Of a stretch of DNA of 64,000 nucleotides, positions 29,001 to 41,000 are shown one piece after another (the stretch's first letter is position 1; the number at the start of each line of letters is the position of its first letter). Source of the DNA: Psococerastis gibbosa. Lineage: Eukaryota > Arthropoda > Insecta > Psocodea > Psocidae. Both the position numbers and the translations under genes were made by a program. The notes beneath the pieces are model-generated. The model was not told the origin of the DNA and did no database searches. It saw nothing but the letters and a program-made list of their open reading frames with translations. The stretch covers positions 5,332,001 to 5,396,000 of the forward strand of contig OZ020486.1 in NCBI GenBank assembly GCA_963971405.1, in the 5' to 3' direction.

Positions 29001-32000
29001 TGCCGCCTCATGGCAAGTATTATATATAACTACTGTGAAAGCAGTAAAAATAGGAAAAGTTTAAGAGTGTACGATTATTATCGTTGATTTTAGTTAGTAT
29101 TCTGGAAGAGGAATAATTTTCTATAATTCGAAGGAAACCAGTCAGATGATAAATAATTGTGTCATACTTATTGTGTATACCTACGTCTACGTATGTTAAA
29201 TGTCAGCTTAATCGGCAGAATCATTTATATTTCGAATATTCCTTTAACATTTTCTTTGATATTATCATCCTAATTAACTTAATTTACTCTTTACAGATAA
29301 ATGGGTTAAATGGTGAAGGACCAACAGAGGATGATTTACTGCGGCGGGCAGATGACAGTAGGAGGAAAGTGGAAGCATTGGAACGACAAAGACAGGTAAA
29401 TTATATTGATACTGACTTAGACTTAATTCACTAAATTCTGTAGTAGCATTTAATATTCAGATGAGTGCAGCACAGGAATGTTTTCAAATGATAACCTTTG
29501 AGAACAGATCAGAGTACCCGCACTACGCATTTTTTGTACAAAGTCGATTTTTTTTTTAAAGCGCCAGGCCCATGTGGGTAAACGCGCTTTCTGGTTTTTA
29601 GTTTGCCGGTGTTGGTTGTCTGTATTGTATGTGCCCTGTGACCGTCTGTTTGCCGATGTTTGTATTAAAAAAGGTAGATTTTAGTCGAAAATTTAAAGAA
29701 TTAGCAAAAAACATTTTTCGTTGGTTTTCGTCTGTGACTTATTTTGCTTACTTATTTCTCCTTTTAAATTCGATTTAATTTCTAAAATATGACAGTTTTA
29801 TATGCTATATTGTCCAAAGAAAAAAGAAAAAGAAAAAACAAAAAGTAAGAAATATTCTTTTTTGTATCATTAAACTATATTTTTATGTTTGTAATTTATA
29901 GTTGGTAAATCTTTGCCCACGACTCCCTCCTAAGTTGCCATAGGGACGAGAAAGGGATCCCGTTGCCAAATCGGACACCATAATCACCAAATCACACACC
30001 ATAAGCATACACTCTAAGTAACTGCCCCAGATGTTCTTCTCTCTTGAGCGATACCTTCACTAGGTGTAATAGTAGATGCTAATCCAGGACATATTAACCA
30101 AACCAGATTCTTAAATAATTATTCAGGCTTATTTTATGGGCAATGTTCAGAGATTTATAGGTCAGTTCAGTCATTTATACCTATCGTAGTAGAAAAAACA
30201 ACTAAAAATAGCTTTAAATATATAAATAAGGACTTTTTATTGTTTCTATTACTAAGTCAACCTAGCGGAGTTTGGGCTATAAAGCCCTCTCTTACACTCA
30301 ACTAGGTAGGCCCGGGAATGCCTGCTTTACATGGCCAGAAAATGTAGTCAGTGTGGGACTCGAACCAACAACCCTTCGGGTCCGTACCACTACGCTACAT
30401 GTCTTGATTTATTAGATGATTACCACAAAAAGTCTCTAAATAATAATAAATCACCGTCGTCCATGCATCAGCAGCTCTCTGCTGCACCTCAAACAGGATT
30501 AAACCCAAAATTTGTTAATTTTTCGTCGGCAGGAATTGTTGGATCTGCAGCAGCGCGCGCACCGGCAATTAGCGGAAGCTGAGGCAGAAAAGTCGCGGGT
30601 CTTGTCGCGGGCTGCAGCGTTGAACGCTGAATCCGTCCCTGGCAGATCAATGGAGCCGAACTTGCAGAGTTTGGCTGATAGACTGAGAAACGTTGAGAGA
30701 CTGTGCGCTGACCAAAATGGGGTAAGTTTTGTTTTGGATGTTCCCGATGAAGTAGAAAATAAGGCGGGGATTCCACCAACGTCAATAGTGATATTAAATG
30801 TTTTTTGACGTGGTAGCAGACAGTTTTCGACTGTCTAAAAATGTCTGCTACCACATTAAAAAACATTTAATATCACTATTGACGTTGGTGGAATCCCCGC
30901 CTAAGAAACGAACTACTACACAGGAGGGAATGGCCCAGCTCTACTATACGGCACGGCGTCAAATGGCCTACCAGCCAAGGACGGGCGTTGGCTGAAGAAG
31001 AACAAAATGAAATAGAAAACAATGTGTATCCAAGCTATAGAAAGCAGAATCGGTTCATTTGAAATGTGGGTATACAGACGAATGATGCACACATCCTAGA
31101 GAGATCGTGTCCGTAATGCTGAGGTCCTGAGTTGAATGGATACGGAAACTGAGTTGCTGCTGACGGTTAAAAAACGGAAAATATCATACTTCGGCCATGT
31201 GATGATGAGTGAAAAGTATCGCCTTCTGCATGTAATAATCCAAGTGGAGATAGAAGGACAGAGGGCTCCTAGCAGAAGAACATACCGTCTTAAGTTATGC
31301 CAGTGGCCACTGTAAGGTGTAAACTTGGTTTCGAATTCCGTTGTCGTTCAACTGTTCATATCTTCCTTCCTGTAACTAAGTTTACCTTGCAAGCACCTGC
31401 CTGCAATTTCGAGTGTCCCTACTTTCTTTGTGTATATTTTCAAGCTAATACCAGCTGAACAGCCTGACGATGGCCAGGGTGAAGGGGAGCTGTCCGACAC
31501 AGAGACTGACTACCAGCTTGTGCGGGATAAAGTCGCGGAACTCAACGCGATGAAGGTAAGCTTAGTACAGTATTATTTCTTTTATTTAACTTCTTGTTGA
31601 AGCAACCTGGGGGAAAAACGTTATAGTTTTACATAATCCTAATTTCACAGAAAATATTGTCCATGTTTGGGATTTTAAAATTGTTCTCAGCTACCTACAG
31701 GTATTTTACACATATTATACGGGGTATAAAATACTGATATTAAATTAACTTTTGGTTGAAGAGGCAACCACCAATTTATATACGAAATTTTAGAGGATAA
31801 GTAAAAACTGGGCTTGGCGGGACTCAAACCCACGATCTACGCCTAACCGGGGCGTCGTCTTAAGCGCTCGACCTACAGGTACGATAAAAAACTTCTAGTA
31901 GACTGACGTTATAAAAGATGGCGGATATATTCAAACTTCGTAAATTCGAATATTCGGATCATTATCATAATATGAGTATGAGTATTTATTAATTAAAAAA

Positions 32001-35000
32001 CAATCATTTATTACCAATCACTTAATATCAGAAGAGCCACACTAAGTGCACCCTGTCATTGAATATATAACACTATTATACTATAGTGTTATATATTAAA
32101 ATGATCCTGTGAAGGGGACTTGCGTTGTGGCCCTTATTCCTGGCTAATTTAGTGTAAAAATTTACTTCGTATAGTCTTACAATAAAATTAAATTAAAAAC
32201 ACAACCGGTTTCGGCTCACGCCATCGTCAAGTGCGATTGAAAAAAGGTAAACAAAAGGTATGCAAGCTAAAACAAAATAAAATGAAACTCATTGTCAGGA
32301 TAATACACAGCATCGCATAAAGTAAATAATTAAAATTGAACAATTAAACACTAACCAATGGAAGCGCTAACAAGGGGGAACTACTTAAAAAGGTTATGTC
32401 ATTAAGTAATGGTAAACTAGGGTACAATATATTCAGAAAACCTACTCATACAGACAATATCATTCCAGAGGATTCGTTTCACCCACCACAACACAAACAT
32501 GCAGCCATACACTCCATTATACATAGACTCTTACATGTACCGTTGACGGTTGTACATTTTAACAAAGAACTTTCAACAATTATGGAAATTGCTAATAATA
32601 ATGGATATCCTGTGAGTCTAGTGAAAAATATTTTAAGGAAACACAGGAATAAGTTAACCCTATCTTTAGTCTATGGAGCAAGCCAGACTTCTGAACCAGA
32701 TAAAGGGTACGTTAAGTTACCATATCTTGGTAGGATTAGTTTGGAGTTGGCCTCTTGGATTGGAGATAGGGTCGTTAAGAATGTGTCATTTTATTCTGTG
32801 GACTCGTTGGGTAAGCAATTGATTAATTGTAAACCTAAATTGGAGAAAGGGAGGAAGTCAGGGGTTTATCAACTAGACTCTAATGATTGTGGTAGTTTAT
32901 ATATTGGACAAACTGGGAGAGGGTTTAAAGAAAGAATAGCGGAGCATAGACGGGGGGTAGGAAAACCCGACACTCAGTCCGCCTTAGCCCAACATATAAA
33001 CACCCACAACCATGCCTGTGATTTCGATAATTTTAAGATCTTACATGTAGCCAACAAGGGGAAACTTCTTGATAATTTAGAAACCATTGAGATTAGGGAA
33101 GCTATGGTTAAAAACAAAACGTTACTTAATGACATAACCTTTTTAAGTAGTTCCCCCTTGTTGGCGCTTCCATTGGTTAATGTTTAATTGTTCAATTTTA
33201 ATTATTTACTTTATGCGATGCTGTGTATTATCCTGACAATGAGTTTCATTTTATTTTGTTTTAGCTTGCATACCTTTTGTTTACCTTTTTTCAATCGCAC
33301 TTGACGATGGCGTGAGCCGAAACCGGTTGTGTTTTTAATTTAATTTTATTGTAAGACTAGACGAAGTAAATTTTAACAATGAGTGACAGCAAGTTTTACA
33401 AAGTTACTAAGGAGACTATTATGTTTTTTACTAATTTAGTGTATTTATTACTGGCAATCTTATTGCGGAATACACTGTATTTGTTTACAGGCCCAGCTAG
33501 CGCAGTTGCAGGCGATGATGGCGTCCGTGCAAGGGGACCAGGAAGCTTCTGAAGATGCTGGACGAAGATCCCAGTCCAGGGAGACGTCTGAACCGTGAGT
33601 TGTTATTTCGAAATGCTTGTTATTGTCAAAATATTCCGAAATCTATGGAAAAAGGTTAATGGCAACGGTGAAAACAAATTATTTAACAAAGGATTAGTTG
33701 GATTTACATTGACTGCTGAGAGGCATCGGTCTCAGAGTCCTCGAACAAGTAGGGCGGAGCCCATTGTCAGGGGAAGGAAATAAATTTGTTAAATTTTTAA
33801 TAAATATTCTTTAATAAAGTACTCCGATTCAAATTCACCTCGAATATGTTGTGGTTCGAGCCTACAGTGGCTAAATTTTTTACCATGTATTGGAACGTAC
33901 AGTATACTAATAAGTAAATGGCCTTTAACAACCCTAATTAAATGGTTATCATACAAGCTACTTCTTAATACAGATACGCTACGTTTAGCAATCTAAGATA
34001 ATGCTAGTTTCAACTTAAATACTACTATTTATGTTCAACGTTAAGTTATACCGTATTATAATTTAAGAGAGGAAATGTTCTGCAATGTAATAGTGGATAG
34101 CAAGTAACGTATCGTAATTGTAAAGGAATCGTTAGGACATGTATCTGTGATTATTGAATAAACGCTATTTATTAATTAATTATTTTATTTATAATGCTGT
34201 TGTCTTATCCTGAAATGTATGTAATATATTTTATAAATATGAGTTATAAATAGTTTGGCTTATGCCCTGTAGTTCAAAACTGCGACAGACGCATGGCATG
34301 ACATTTATGTGTCATGATTTGAAGGAGTCTGATGGAGAGTCAAAATACTTGTTATTTTCAATAATATTGGTAGATTTCTTTTGATGATGAATTAATTAAG
34401 TTTTATTTTTGCAGGGTCAGGTGGGTCTTTTTTTTAAATATTTCTCCGTGGTTACCACCTACAAGTATACATGCGCAATAGGTATTAAGAAAAACGCCTC
34501 GTTTGACTCGTGTTTAATCAGTAGTCAGCTCCAGTTGCCCGGGTGTGATACGCGAGCCTCTTCCATTCCTCCTGCCTCCCTTCTGAACTTCTGATTATTC
34601 AACACTTCCTCTGGTACTAGGTACTATTCCCAACCTCCTGAGATCAATCTAGTTTCTGTATCCGGTCCTTCTTCGTGCTCCTCTATTATTTTCTTCCTCC
34701 AACTGTTATCTATTCGAATCGTTGCGTTTACCAATAGATGATAAAATTAGCTTTATAGTTTTAACGGCAAAAATTTAGTGCGACCAACAATTGAAGTTCG
34801 CAATGGCGTTTTCGTAGGCCAAAATGGCTTTGCCTCTCTTTGTTTTGGCATATATTTTAACTATTGTATAATACTTTATATATACTGGGCGCGTAAGCCG
34901 TATCTGTACTTGGTTAAGTCATTTCACCTGTTTACCGGTAAGCTTGTCATAGCTATTGCCCATTATCGCTTGTACATCGACATCGAGGACCAATACCAGT

Positions 35001-38000
35001 TTGTCAGTGGCCCAAAATTCTTACGGAAACAATATAAATAATGTCCAAAATCCATGGGTTCGTTGATATTGGACAAGAGACCACTATAAGTTTTTTTTAA
35101 TACGATTATTTACATGCAAACAAATCAATGAATGTATCCGAATAACCTCTTCAGTCGCCTCTGTAGGTAATACCTGTGTTGAGTTACGACAGGTCACCGA
35201 TCGCATGTTGTGTAGAGACTCGTACAAGTACCAACAAGCTACCACTACTACCACTATGCCATCGAAGTCCATAAAGTAGGCCTAGGTTCATAAAAATGTC
35301 CTTCAGGGCGTATCCTGCTGACAATTTCTTACTTTTACTTGTACCCGTACCTGGCCCTCATTTACAGCCGACTAGAGGGGATGAGAGCTAAGCTGAACGA
35401 AGTCAACCGATTGGTGGAAATGGTGCGTGCTTCGGAACGTCCCGAAGATGATGATAGTCGCTCCACTACGAGTTCAACACGTCCTCGTAATAGGTAAGTA
35501 AAATACAGCATAACCTGATGTATTAGCCCAATGAATACATGAGAAAAGAAAGCACTGTGCTGTATTTATAATGCAGGCTAAAATAGTGTGACTAATTTAG
35601 TCCTATGTTCTTTCTTTGTTGTAAAGTATTTTATTGTATCTTTTTATCTAAGGCCCGGTACACACGAACAATGTGAACGCCGGTGATTCGCTAAGAAATT
35701 TTTCATGGGAGCTAACGGGTTGGTGCAAAACTTCAGCAGATTTCAGTCGCTGACGCAAATGCAAGGTTCTCCCATCGACTCTCCGCCAAACCAGAAATCT
35801 TCTGAAGTGCGTTCAGAAACAGACTTTTTGTTGCACAAACCCAATGGCAAGTTCCTATGTGAATCACCATTGTCCGTGTGTACCGGGCCTAAATAGTATT
35901 TGTTGGGCGAAATACCTCTGGTTCAACTGAAAACTGCCTATTTAACTGGACATGTTGTTTTAAATGGACTTGTATAATAGCTGGTTTGCTGTATGCTTAT
36001 ACATTTTTTTATTGTCATGATATGTTAGTCGCTACTAACCCCCTTGGAGCTCTTGATTAAGAACCTTTTTTTATTTTATTGCTAATTCAAACCCTCCCTT
36101 ACAGAAATGGCGGCTCTATTTATATCTGTTTTTTGCGCAAAGTCAAATTTCTCTTAAAATATCGATCGTAGAGCCATAAATGAGGTGTCAAAATATAGAA
36201 AAATATTCCTCTACGCTTTGATGTACATTATATTGCAGTTACTAACACCGAACGGCTACAGTTATGGAAATTAAAAAATAACTGTCCTTGAGTTGATAGT
36301 GGGAGTTCAAAAACTGTGGTCAACTGCTGTAAGTCACGGCCACATACTATGTATCGAAGTAAAGAGGAACATTTCTTGTACTTGATGACAACTCATTTAT
36401 GATTCTACCATTTATATTTGATGAGAAATTTGAGTTGTGCAAAAAACAAAAACGGAAATATTGGAGGTTCATTTGTTCTTAACTGGATGAAATAACTAAG
36501 ATCCTGTTGGACCTCACTATCTGTTTCCCTGAGGGGAAGAAATCTGCCCCTGGGGTGCCTCAAGTTAAGAAACAGACTCACTCCCTCCGCCAGGCTGGCA
36601 GGGTTGCTTAAAAGCAGAAATGCTAAAAGCAGGCGTTGGAAAACAAACGATCAATATTTCCTGGGATATTTGTTATGCTAAAAAAAAGTTAGTGGGCTTT
36701 TAATAAGAGTTCCATGGAAGTAGAACGCCTAGATAATTAGTTAGCAGACGCTTACCGACTCGTGATTACCCGCAGCGAGGAGCTATCGGTGGAGGGGATG
36801 CAGCGGATGACGCGCGAGCTTGAGGCCCACACGGCCGAGATGAAGAAGGAGCGAGACCGTCTTATAGCGGCGCGGAATGAACTGAGGAAGTATGCAACGC
36901 TGCTGCCGGCGAGACGAGACACTTCGTCGGCCGAGGACTCTGAGCCTGAGCATTCGACGTCTTTGACTGCTAATGTGGCGGCTACGCCAAGGTGCGTGCG
37001 CACCTCCCCATGTTTTTGTTTGCTCCTCGAGTCCTCTATGAGAGAGATTTGACATGTTTAAAAAAAAAAAAATTCCCATTCATTTTGAATTCTGATGGAC
37101 GCTCGCTTGTCTAGGTCTACTGTTTTTTGGTCATGATGAAGGAGTAGAATCCGCGTTGATAGGCCATGGTCGATCTGAAATTGCGTTGCTACGGAGCCTC
37201 CGATATACAATCATGGTCTCTTTCGCGCACAAGAAACAGTCTGCTATATAAGGCAATATCAGCCTTCAACATATACTCTAAGCACACCTATAACAAACCA
37301 GAATACGATGTCAAAAGCAGTCATAAGTCAAAAATAAACCTATGCATAACTAACAAATTGAAAACACTCACTTAAGACTGAACACTCACTTGCAAAACAA
37401 TTAACACAAAACACTAAATTGATATCTTTATATTGTCTATGTAACTATGTTTAAGTAATTTTAAGCTTGTAAGACTGTAGCCTACCACTTATTAGATTGG
37501 GCGGCTATTACACTGAGGATTGTCAGTGTAATAGCCGCCCAAGATAATGCGTGACCCTCACACGCCTCACGGTACGAGGGAGCGCAACCATTATTAATAA
37601 AAAACTGTATAAACATTAGATCGAGGTAAATACACGTTTATTTATTATTATATTATTATTAGAAGTCTACGCAGTGCCACTGAGGATGTCGACCGCAGAT
37701 GTTGGCGAAGTGCTAGGAAGTACGCTTTTTTACCGATGACGCCCTATCATCCCGGATTTTACTGCTTCATCATGTAACTCAGGCCGTGAAAGTTTTCGTA
37801 TATATTCATATATTATATATATACATATATTACACTTTTTTGGTCAAGTTTTAAGAGCGCGTTTGCGCTTTAAACTCCTGGGAAGGGAAGTGAAGAGTCG
37901 TGATATTAATAACGCTACATTGGGTACTGGGGTCGTATTTCGTGACTTGCTCTCTCTTCCGTTGGGCTTCTTAGAGTTATAACTTGTAAAAAGACGTTCC

Positions 38001-41000
38001 GAAGTGGTAGCGCGTAATGTAACGTTTACTGTGCTATACCTCATCTAATGATAGGATCCTCTGCATGACCATCAGTGGGCTTTAGTGTCACGTTGTTTTT
38101 TCTATGCCCCCGCCGCCCAAAAAAAATAAAAACCGCGACTTTGTAGTTGTGTCATGCATGATGTTTTGGCTCGAGACCAAACAACAACAAAAAATTGAGT
38201 TTCACATGAAGTATCGATCGTAGAGCTATCAATTAGGTAACATCCTTCAGAAGAAATGTTCCTCTACATTGCGATGTAGAGTGTGTGTGTCCAGTATGGC
38301 TGTCACTAACTATATTGGAATTCGCTCCACCAGACAGTCGCAACATCCGTTTTTTTTTTTTTTTTTAAACAAATTAAACTCAATATATGAGACTTATCGT
38401 TGTTAGTGACGACATACTATATACCAAAATATAAAATGTCTTCATTTCTTCCAAAGTATGTGTCCCAATCGATATTTCTTGTAAAACTTGGATTTTTAAA
38501 ACTTCAAGGTCTGGTTTTCTCTAAATTACTGTGCTGATTTGTTTTAGGAACGTTGAGAATGACGAAGTCAGCACTCGATCCGGTGGTAGAGCAGCTGCTA
38601 ATGGCGCTGCAAGTGGTGGAGCATTCTTGGGAAGAATTCCTCCGTCGCGTACTAGACAGAGGAACGCGTGGAATCAGTCGTTGCCGACGTTGTTAAATCA
38701 AGAAACCCGTAAGTGCCAGAACCAGCATCGTAATAATTAGTGTAGCTGCTTAGGCGCCCATTCCACCGACCGGCTAGGGCTATTTACAAAAACAGTGACG
38801 TGGTAGCAGACATTCAAGACTTAGGCGGGGTTTCTACCGACCTCGCATTGCAGAATTGACGGAAATGTTTATTTTCCTCTATGCCATAGTTAAAAGTGAT
38901 CAATGATCATACAGTAAAATCACAAACAAACAAACTAAAATTAAAAAATGGCGTCATGGGATATGTTAAGTACAAACATTTTAATTGATTTCTATAAAAA
39001 GAAAAATTCTAATTTCCGTCAATGTCATTTGCATTCTGCAATGCGAGGTCGGTGGAAACGTCACCTAAGTCTTGAATGTCTGCTACCACGTCACCGTTTT
39101 TGTAAATAGCCCTAGCCGGTCGGTGGAATGGGCGCCTTAACAACTTAATAACAGCCCCACTTGCTCCTGCCAACCCCAAGTATAATTGTTTGCATGTTGT
39201 GACAGGCTCTTAGTAATCGTTGTTCGAATTTAGGGGCTGATCATAGGAAAATGGTGCTCATGTTCTCTTGGCACTGTTAAAGGACTTTTTCTGGCCGCAG
39301 GCTTACCTTGCCAGTTTTCGGACAGTATTGGTATTGTTTCCAAATGAATGTTTAGTCTTTGTCAAACTGATTCACGTCCTCGATGTCAAACCGAACTATA
39401 TGTGCCAGTGGGCAAGCTCGGGCATGCTTACCATTGGCATTGACGGAACCAAGGTTACATAGTCAGGACATGTAGAGTAGTGGTACAGACTCCGACTGGT
39501 CGTTGGTTCGAGTCCCACACTGGCGACATTTTCTGGTCATACTTCGGAGGGCATATACAGCATGTCCCGGGCTTTCCTAGTTGAGTGTAAGAGAGGGCTT
39601 TACAGCCCTAACTCCGCTAGGATGGCTTAGTAATAGAACAAAAAAGGCAATATTTATTTATTTATAAACACTGCACGAACAATCAAACAGTTGAGAGGTC
39701 CGAGACGACGTTGAATTCTACCAACCAAACAGCTTACCGCTCGCTGTTGATCTGAACATCTAATAGATGTAGCAAATAATGTATTATAACAACTCACATT
39801 AGTTAACTTCGTCTTCCATTTTCCCCATTTTGGGGCCGGGCCTATGCCCCCTACTCACCCCTTTTTTACGCCCCTAGTGAATTGCCTTTCTTTGACGTTT
39901 AGGTTCAGAAGATATTGCAACATTCATGCTGGACAAGCTATTTTTTTCAGCCCCTGATAGGCGAAGGAAAGAGTTGAGGTCGTCGCAGTCTTCCCTGAGG
40001 AACAGCGAGAACGGCCGCGCCCACCCTGAGACCATTGACTGGCACTCTGATCTCCCTGCCTCCAATGCAATGTACCAGGTTCGTACCTATAATAAATGTA
40101 TTATTATTATTTTGTTACATTATACTATCAAGTAATCAACAAGAAAGTATAAGGTAACAAGTACAAAATATCGCACAATTTTTTTAATCTGGCATACGAA
40201 TGTAACTTTGCCATGTGGAGAATGGTAGGCAAGTCCCAACTTGTCCATTGTCGCTTGTATACGGTGTGGGTTGACATCGAGGTCATTTGCCAGTTTCCCA
40301 AATTTCCAAAAATTGAAAAGGGTCGTTGGCATAAGGCAAAGTTTAATGTATCGCCAAGTCTACTGCTGTGTATAAACTGCCCTGTGCATAATCTGCCCTG
40401 TCATGTGGAAGTATTGGAATAAAAGAAGTACTTACTAGCCAACGCCCACCCTTGGCATTTCTGCCATCTGGCGCCGCGCTGACCAGTATAGATGTGCCGT
40501 ATGCCGGTAAGTCGATCGTTTCTTTCATCATCTAGCATCGGGCAGTCCATGAGGTGGCTGGCGACCATAGGGGTACTCCCGCACAGGACGCAGTCGGGGG
40601 ACCTCAATATTCCAATTCGGTGGAGGTGGGATGCCAAATGATCGTGCCCGCTTGTTGTTCTGAAGACTGCTACTGAAGTGGCCCGTTGTAGGTTCTTCTT
40701 TACGGGTTTGTTTAACAGTGTGCTCCATTGTTTTCCACTTGAAGCTAGTCGCAGTCTATCCTGGTTTGTCCTCCGTACTGATATGTCTATGAGGTTTCTC
40801 TCAGCCGTGAGGGGTGTTGCTTTGCTAGGCTAAGGTAGTTTTGTGCCCACCTTTGCCAAGAAGTCCGCCTTTTCATTTCCAAGAATGTCGACGTGACTCG
40901 GAATCCACTGCATCACCAACTCCCGACCTTGCTCTATGAGTTGGTTCAGTAGCTGCCTGCATAAAAGAAGTGTTTTGGGTATATTCAATCCCTGGTGGAA

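Larger units (their letters stand above)
32161..33373 (+). mobile_element. Penelope-like element, 5'-truncated, with inverted terminal arms
   Basis: The reading frame 32396-33187 starts near the end of the reverse transcriptase ([15 protein letters not shown], then [14 protein letters not shown]). It ends with a GIY-YIG endonuclease ([28 protein letters not shown]). Its 3' region (33122-33373) is repeated inverted at 32161-32409, so both ends carry the same about 250-bp sequence with ACCGGTTTCGGCTCACGCCA. This is a known structure in Penelope-like elements. The terminal sequence contains a hammerhead-like core (33301-33323). In PCM1 intron 9. Confidence 0.9.

Noticed and set aside
36752-37079. 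Two minus-strand frames over PCM1 exon 12
   Set aside because: Antisense shadows of a coiled-coil exon; they cross splice sites and lack any family match.
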